Assembly (NCBI GenBank): GCA_025360565.1
Contig: JANYBY010000048.1
Location: 1-12,222, forward strand
DNA length: 12,222 bases
Direction of reading: 5' to 3'
DNA from: Bacteroidota bacterium
GTDB taxonomy: Bacteria; Bacteroidota; Bacteroidia; B-17B0; Aurantibacillaceae
The notes beneath the pieces are model-generated. The model ran no database searches. It was not told the origin of the DNA and was given only the letters and a program-made list of their open reading frames with translations. This document shows positions 7,653-12,222 of the stretch, one piece after another (the first letter of the stretch is position 1; each line of letters begins with the position of its first letter). Both the position numbers and the translations under genes were made by a program.

Positions 7653-9968
7653 TTAAACGCGAATGCCAATAATGCAAACATCATCCACCTGTTCCAAGTT
7701 ACCTTTCCAATTTTCGAAACTTAAATTTAAGATTTTCTCTTGCTCATCGGGCGATGCGCTGTTATTTGAATTTAATAACTCTTTCAATTGTTTGTATTTA
7801 AATTTTTTTCCTTTCTCACCGCCAAATTGATCGGCATAACCGTCGGTAAATAAATAAAGGATATCGCCTTTACTTAACTCAAATGTGTGAGTACGAAAAG
7901 GAGTTGGATTATCGGTTTTTCCAATTGGCTGTTTGTGCGCGGTAATTTCGTTAAGCCCGCCATTTTTATAATACCATAAAGGGTTGTTGGCACCTGCCCA
8001 TTGTATTTTATATTTTTTGAACGACTCAGTCACATTTGAAAAACTTTGTCCCTTGGGAATAACCAATCTTCCTTTTGGGAGCTTTACAGCTTCAGGTACG
8101 GCCGAAATGCTTAATAAACTGATATCCATCCCGTCCTTAACATCTTTATCGCTTTTTGAAAATGTTTCAAGAACCAGATCCCGGGTCTTATCCAAAATTT
8201 TTCCGGGGTCCGTTAAACCAAATTCGTTAACGCTTCTGTTTAACGCGTTACTGCAAACTACTGAAACCATAGCTCCTGGCACGCCATGGCCTGTGCAGTC
8301 GGCAGCCGCTATCAGTATGCATTCGGCAGTTGGCAAGTTTACAGTTTGCAGACTTTCAGGCTTCTGTCCACTAACGGTATGCATCCAATAAAAATCTCCC
8401 GCAACAATATCTTTTGGTTTAAAAAGGATAAAACTGTCAGGCAAATACTCTTTTATAAATTTTTGAGCCGGTAAAATAGCCTGTTGAATGCGTTTGGCAT
8501 AGTTAATACTATCAATTATGTCCTTTTGATGTTCTTCAATTAAAATTTTCTGATTCTCAACCTCCACTTTTTGTTCCGAAATTATTTTATTTGCCTTTTG
8601 TTTATTTTTAAAAGCTCTAAAGGAAATCGCGGCAACAATCAGCATAAAAATACAACCAATAATGCCTCCGTAGGAATAAATACGTTGTTGTTTTATCTCT
8701 TCATTATGTTTAATTTTTTCCAATAGGGCATGCTCAACATTTTTTACACTGTCAATTTCTGTTTTTTTATCAAAAACGAATTGCATTTCCGATTGAGTAA
8801 CCCTTCTTGTTGTTTCTTCATTAAAAATACTGTCACGTGCCTCAATAAATTTTTTATAATTAGCAAACGCCAGGTCTGTTTTGCCTTTTGCCGCATAAGT
8901 TCTATACAAACATTCATAAGATGACATTAATTTTTCTTTTGAATTTAATTCATGTCCGAGCGCGTTCCCTTCCAAGGCATATTTAAGGGCGTTATCATAT
9001 TGTTTTTTTATAAAGTATACGCCTGCAATATTATCCAAACAGGTTGCTATGCCGTTTTTATCTCCTATTGTTTTTCGTATGGTTAGTGAATTAAAAAAAT
9101 ATTCCAGTGCTTTATCATTATCTCCTTCAGATTGAAATAGCAAACCAATATTATCGAGACTTGATCCAATACCATTTTGATCATTTAACGCGGTCTCAAT
9201 TTCAAGTGCTTTTAAATACTGATCCCTTGCTTCCGCGTTTTTATTTTGTGATTTAAAAATATTACCGATATTCTGGTAACAAGCGGATTCTGACTTTTTG
9301 TTTTTTATTTCCTTACATATTTTTAATCCTTTATAAAGGTAATCTAATGCCTTTTCGGGACTTTTCAAGTCTGAATAAACCAAGCCTAAGTTAATAAGGC
9401 AATCGGCGATGATCAATTTATTATTTATTTTTTCACCTAATTTAAGGGCTTTAAAATAGTAGTCTATCGCCAAGGTAAAATTTGATTGGAGCCAATAAAC
9501 AACTCCCATATTTTGCAAAGCTTTTGCGGCCGGTTCCAGCTGTCCCATTTCAATCATTATGCTGTACGCTTTCTCGTAATACTTTAAAGCTTCGGCATAA
9601 TTTCCCTGATAATCAAAGGTAAGACCAATGTTATTATAGGCCGCACAGATCTTTTTCTTTGACCTTAAAACAATAAATTTTTCTAACGCCATGTTTAAAA
9701 AAAAGCGGGCGCTATCGTATTTTCCAATCCCTAAAAATACTAATCCGAGGCCGTTTTCGGCGTGCGCTTCGCCCTTATCGTATTTAAGAACTCTTGAAAT
9801 TGAATCGGCTTGTCTTGCAAGAATGCCGCCCATTCTGTAATCCTCATTATCTATACATATGCGCGAACGCTCACAAAGATCTATTACAGAATTTGTGTCC
9901 ATTTTTTGAGCATTTACCGCTGTGAAAAAGCAAATAAGAAAAAAAATTAAATAGGCTCTTCTTCTCAT
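7653..9968 (-). CDS. Membrane-anchored TPR sensor with C-terminal PPM/SpoIIE-type serine/threonine phosphatase
   Basis: The predicted protein of 771 aa likely dephosphorylates a protein serine or threonine in the cytoplasm in response to a periplasmic TPR module. A signal peptide or N-terminal anchor (1-21, ending AVNAQ) precedes about eight TPR units (roughly 67-380; e.g. NNIGLTFDYQGNYAEALKYY). A membrane span (about 431-452) follows, then a charged coiled-coil stretch (453-485), the linker DSINYAKRIQQAILP (486-500) and the phosphatase domain (about 511-771). Metal-binding acidic residues are visible: GD at 524-525, D557 in ADCTGHGVPGA, DGMD at 612-615, TDG at 708-710 and DD at 762-763. The start is set at 9966-9968 because this ATG overlaps the TGA of the upstream gene (ATGA) and begins a clean signal peptide; an in-frame ATG at 9987-9989 would add seven residues from inside the upstream gene. 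No STAS, anti-sigma or kinase gene is adjacent, so the substrate is unknown. Confidence 0.9.
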   Translation of the reverse strand: MRRRAYLIFFLICFFTAVNAQKMDTNSVIDLCERSRICIDNEDYRMGGILARQADSISRVLKYDKGEAHAENGLGLVFLGIGKYDSARFFLNMALEKFIVLRSKKKICAAYNNIGLTFDYQGNYAEALKYYEKAYSIMIEMGQLEPAAKALQNMGVVYWLQSNFTLAIDYYFKALKLGEKINNKLIIADCLINLGLVYSDLKSPEKALDYLYKGLKICKEIKNKKSESACYQNIGNIFKSQNKNAEARDQYLKALEIETALNDQNGIGSSLDNIGLLFQSEGDNDKALEYFFNSLTIRKTIGDKNGIATCLDNIAGVYFIKKQYDNALKYALEGNALGHELNSKEKLMSSYECLYRTYAAKGKTDLAFANYKKFIEARDSIFNEETTRRVTQSEMQFVFDKKTEIDSVKNVEHALLEKIKHNEEIKQQRIYSYGGIIGCIFMLIVAAISFRAFKNKQKANKIISEQKVEVENQKILIEEHQKDIIDSINYAKRIQQAILPAQKFIKEYLPDSFILFKPKDIVAGDFYWMHTVSGQKPESLQTVNLPTAECILIAAADCTGHGVPGAMVSVVCSNALNRSVNEFGLTDPGKILDKTRDLVLETFSKSDKDVKDGMDISLLSISAVPEAVKLPKGRLVIPKGQSFSNVTESFKKYKIQWAGANNPLWYYKNGGLNEITAHKQPIGKTDNPTPFRTHTFELSKGDILYLFTDGYADQFGGEKGKKFKYKQLKELLNSNNSASPDEQEKILNLSFENWKGNLEQVDDVCIIGIRV
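9965..9968 (-). other. ATGA start/stop overlap coupling the two phosphatase genes
   Basis: Read on the minus strand, ATG (9968-9966) of the TPR phosphatase shares two bases with TGA (9967-9965) of the upstream membrane phosphatase. Such overlaps commonly allow re-initiation by the same ribosome, giving linked synthesis. The overlap decides the start of the distal gene. Confidence 0.8.
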
Positions 9969-11299
9969 ATTTTTATACCAATTATACAAACATCATCCAC
10001 CTGTTCAAGATCCCTTTTCCATTCTTCAAATCTTTTATTGAGGGCGGCAGATCGCTCAGGCATAGATAAAGGGTTTATTGAAAGCAATAACTCTTCCAGA
10101 TTTTTTGATTTAAACTTTTTGCCATTTGGTCCGCCAAACTGATCGGCATAACCATCGGTAAATAAATAAAGTGTATCACCTTTTTTTAGTTCTAAAGAAT
10201 GCAAGGTAAACGATTCTGTTTTTTCTCCTTTGCCAACGGGCATTTTATCATAAGGTAATTCAACGATCTTTTCATCCGAAATTAAAACCGGTGAATTATT
10301 TGCTGCAGCATAAGCAATTTTTAAACCGGAAGGTCGTTTTTCCATTTTTATCAAGATCCCATCCATTCCGTCCTGCGCGCCTTCCTGCGAAATATTTTGT
10401 ATCAACCTTTGTCTTACGTGGTTTAAAATTTCATGAGGATGTTCGATACCTTTTTCGGTAATAGCCTCATTTAAAAAACTAATATTTAGCAAACTCATAA
10501 AAGCGCCGGGAACGCCGTGGCCTGTACTGTCGCAAACTGCTAAGTAGAAAGCCCCTCTACCAACCTCGGGGGCAGTGCCCCAATAAAAGTCGCCGCTTAC
10601 AATATCTTTAGGTTTAAACAAAACAAAATGATCGGGCAAATTTGTCTTTAGTAGATCGTCATGGGCCAATAACGCGTATTGAATTTTTTTAGCGTAATTA
10701 ATACTGTCAACAATCTCTTTATTTTTTTCAAATAATATTGCTTTGCTTTCGCTTAACTCTAATTTAAAAAAAATTACAACTGCAATGGAACAAATTAAAA
10801 CCGTAAATAAATTTAAAAGATAAATAGGCATTGCAAAAGGAATTTCGCAAAGCGGCGGAATAAAAATATTGCCAAGTATTGAAAGAATTAATATAAGTAA
10901 TGAAATACTTGTAAAAATAATGCCCTCTCTAAGTTTCGGAAAAATAATAACGGGTGGAACTGAAATCACTAAAAATCCAAGATAAAATCCCAGATCTTTT
11001 CCCGCTAAAACCGAAATAAATCCAAAAAACAAAGCTGAAAACACTGCAATGTAAACGCTGGCAACTTTTACATTTATCCATTTATTAATAAAAAGGGGTA
11101 AAATAAAAATAACTATACCAACACAAAAAGTTAAAGCGTGATAATAATACCCAGTTAAAAAAAATATAGGAATGTAAGTACAGCACACCGGAACCCCTAA
11201 AAAGCTGATGCCGTTTACAAGTTTTGTACGCTCAATTACCTCTGCCGAAGAACCGGGCTTTATGCCGAAGTTTAGTAATTTTAAAAACAGTTCTTTCAT
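9965..11299 (-). CDS. Multi-pass membrane protein with C-terminal PPM/SpoIIE-type serine/threonine phosphatase
   Basis: This 444-aa protein is the first gene of the two-gene operon. The N-terminal half is very hydrophobic, with about six membrane spans (roughly residues 31-52, 55-72, 78-99, 104-120, 126-147 and 156-179), probably a membrane sensor of unknown signal. A short charged helix with DSINYAKKIQYALL (198-211) leads into the phosphatase domain (about 220-444). Metal-site residues are present: GD at 236-237, D257 in CDSTGHGVPGAF, DGMD at 310-313, TDG at 381-383 and DD at 435-436. The domain closely matches the downstream TPR phosphatase: LPD-x-F-x-LFKPKDIV-x-GDFYW, LYLFTDGYADQFGG and LEQVDDVCIIGI occur in both. 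The start ATG at 11297-11299 lies 73 bp from the diverging heme A synthase gene; no strong ribosome-binding site is seen. RsbU/SpoIIE relatives act on anti-anti-sigma proteins in Firmicutes, but that role cannot be assumed here. Confidence 0.9.
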   Translation of the reverse strand: MKELFLKLLNFGIKPGSSAEVIERTKLVNGISFLGVPVCCTYIPIFFLTGYYYHALTFCVGIVIFILPLFINKWINVKVASVYIAVFSALFFGFISVLAGKDLGFYLGFLVISVPPVIIFPKLREGIIFTSISLLILILSILGNIFIPPLCEIPFAMPIYLLNLFTVLICSIAVVIFFKLELSESKAILFEKNKEIVDSINYAKKIQYALLAHDDLLKTNLPDHFVLFKPKDIVSGDFYWGTAPEVGRGAFYLAVCDSTGHGVPGAFMSLLNISFLNEAITEKGIEHPHEILNHVRQRLIQNISQEGAQDGMDGILIKMEKRPSGLKIAYAAANNSPVLISDEKIVELPYDKMPVGKGEKTESFTLHSLELKKGDTLYLFTDGYADQFGGPNGKKFKSKNLEELLLSINPLSMPERSAALNKRFEEWKRDLEQVDDVCIIGIKI

Positions 11300-11332
11300 T
11301 TTATAAATGTAATAATTTTTAAGAGTAAATAA

Positions 11333-11362
11333 TTGATATAAACTGATAATTGAATACCTTTA
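11333..11362 (+). promoter_or_regulatory. Candidate Bacteroidota-type promoter for the heme A synthase gene
   Basis: TTG at 11333-11335, 19 bp, then TACCTTTA at 11355-11362 resembles the consensus TTTG, about 19-21 bp, TAnnTTTG, with five of six fixed bases of the second box. Transcription would begin only a few bases before the ATG at 11373, giving a nearly leaderless message. The 73-bp gap also has to hold the promoter of the diverging phosphatase operon, for which TACATTTA just upstream of its ATG is a weaker candidate lacking a good upstream box. Confidence 0.35.
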
Positions 11363-11372
11363 TCGCAGTTTT

Positions 11373-12222
11373 ATGAACCTCATTTCAAAGTCACCAAACA
11401 AACAAATTATTTATTGGCTGCTAACAGGTTGTTTGCTTATTTATATTATGGTCGTGGTTGGATGTTTAACAAGATTAACCCACTCAGGACTTTCCATTAC
11501 CGATTGGAGCTTTATGGGCTCTGTGCCGCCGCTGAACGAAGATATGTGGCAAGCGCGCTTTGAAAAATATCAAAAAAGTCCTGAATTTGAAAAAGTAAAT
11601 TATTCAATGACCTTACAAGAGTTTAAACCTATTTTTTTGTGGGAATATATTCACCGCATGATCGGCAGGTTAATGATGTACGTTTTTTCTTTGGGATTGC
11701 TATGGTTCATTATCAAGAAAAAAATAAAAAAAGAAATGTGGCCTTCTCTCGGCTTTTTGTTTTTTATGGGAGCCATGCAAGCCGTAATTGGCTGGTGGAT
11801 GGTGTATAGCGGCTTACAAAGCCAACCCGCCGTTAGCCATTACCGTTTGGCAACGCATTTAATGAGCGCCTTTACTTTGTTTGCGGTTACATTTTGGTTT
11901 ACGCTTAAATTAATTTATCCAAAAGAAGAAGCAGAAGAAAGCCAATGCAAAAAATTAAAAGCAGGCGCAATTATTTTTTTTAGCATACTAATTCTTCAGA
12001 TCATATATGGCGCGTTTACCGCGGGTTTTGTTGAGGGAGATGCTTCCAAAATAAGACCGGGACATATTTTTAATACCTGGCCAAAAATGGGCGAGGAGTG
12101 GATGCCCGAACAGGTAACCATGAAGCAAACTTTTTTCGAAAATATTTTAGAGAACCCTAGCGGCATTCAGTTTATGCACCGAACCATCGCCATTTTGGTA
12201 GTTATTGTTTTAACTTGGCTAT
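11373..12222 (+). CDS. COX15/CtaA-family heme A synthase, 3'-truncated by window edge
   Basis: The enzyme oxidises the methyl group of heme O to the formyl group of heme A, the cofactor of cytochrome c oxidases, in the cytoplasmic membrane. From ATG at 11373 the frame stays open to the right edge, showing 283 residues of a family usually about 340-360 long. Family marks are VGCLTRLTHSGLSITDW at 29-45 (usually with Gly where C31 stands), PPL then W and F, the PEF segment, and heme-ligand type histidines H94 (EYIHRMIGR), H156 and H162 (VSHYRLATHL) and H269 (QFMHRTIA). About six of the expected eight membrane spans are visible. No paired cysteines of the Bacillus CtaA kind are seen, so it is the COX15-like type. 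A loop at about 218-236 (AGFVEGDASKIRPG before HIFNTWPKM) looks longer than in members I recall. Only the shared intergenic region links it to the phosphatase operon; oxidase genes may follow to the right. Confidence 0.93.
   Translation, partial: MNLISKSPNKQIIYWLLTGCLLIYIMVVVGCLTRLTHSGLSITDWSFMGSVPPLNEDMWQARFEKYQKSPEFEKVNYSMTLQEFKPIFLWEYIHRMIGRLMMYVFSLGLLWFIIKKKIKKEMWPSLGFLFFMGAMQAVIGWWMVYSGLQSQPAVSHYRLATHLMSAFTLFAVTFWFTLKLIYPKEEAEESQCKKLKAGAIIFFSILILQIIYGAFTAGFVEGDASKIRPGHIFNTWPKMGEEWMPEQVTMKQTFFENILENPSGIQFMHRTIAILVVIVLTWL

Noticed and set aside
7984..8391. Plus-strand 135-codon frame antisense to the TPR phosphatase
   Set aside because: It lies wholly opposite the conserved phosphatase domain and has no recognisable domain or start context; it is a shadow of the real gene.

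Overview
The window looks like a chromosomal segment of a Bacteroidota bacterium. The base composition is AT-rich. Two secreted proteins carry the type A and type B C-terminal sorting domains of the type IX secretion system (T9SS), which is largely confined to this phylum. The SpoIIE-type phosphatases carry a linker (DSINYAK-x-IQ-x-A) familiar from Bacteroidota proteins, and start codons lack strong Shine-Dalgarno sequences. I cannot name the genus.

Layout, left to right. The 3' part of purC (purine synthesis) enters from the left edge. It is followed by a 300-bp gap holding a nested inverted-repeat element flanked by imperfect direct repeats. Next is a plus-strand gene for a secreted Asp-box beta-propeller protein (838 aa, T9SS type A sorting domain). 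It converges, across a clear bidirectional terminator, on a minus-strand gene for a 1118-aa protein with seven tandem PKD repeats plus one degenerate copy (T9SS type B sorting domain). Upstream of that gene is a 638-bp noncoding stretch with three related REP-like hairpin repeats. Then come two minus-strand genes in an operon, both membrane-anchored PPM/SpoIIE-type serine/threonine phosphatases. The promoter-proximal one has a multi-pass membrane N-terminus. The distal one has a signal peptide, a TPR array and one membrane span. They overlap by an ATGA start/stop. Diverging from this operon is the 5' part of a COX15-type heme A synthase gene, cut by the right edge.

The genes do not form one pathway. 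purC and COX15 are housekeeping genes. The two T9SS cargoes are surface or extracellular proteins of unknown target. The two phosphatases form a real unit: they share a catalytic domain, near-identical C-termini and long stretches of nucleotide identity, but differ in their N-terminal input modules. This suggests tandem duplication followed by sensor swapping. No kinase, STAS-domain protein or sigma factor is visible next to them, so their substrate is unknown.

No tRNA, rRNA, CRISPR array, transposase or phage gene was seen. I did not find a clearly new system. The items most worth a second look are the palindromic element at about 748-968, the REP-like cluster at 7399-7552 and the tandem phosphatase operon.
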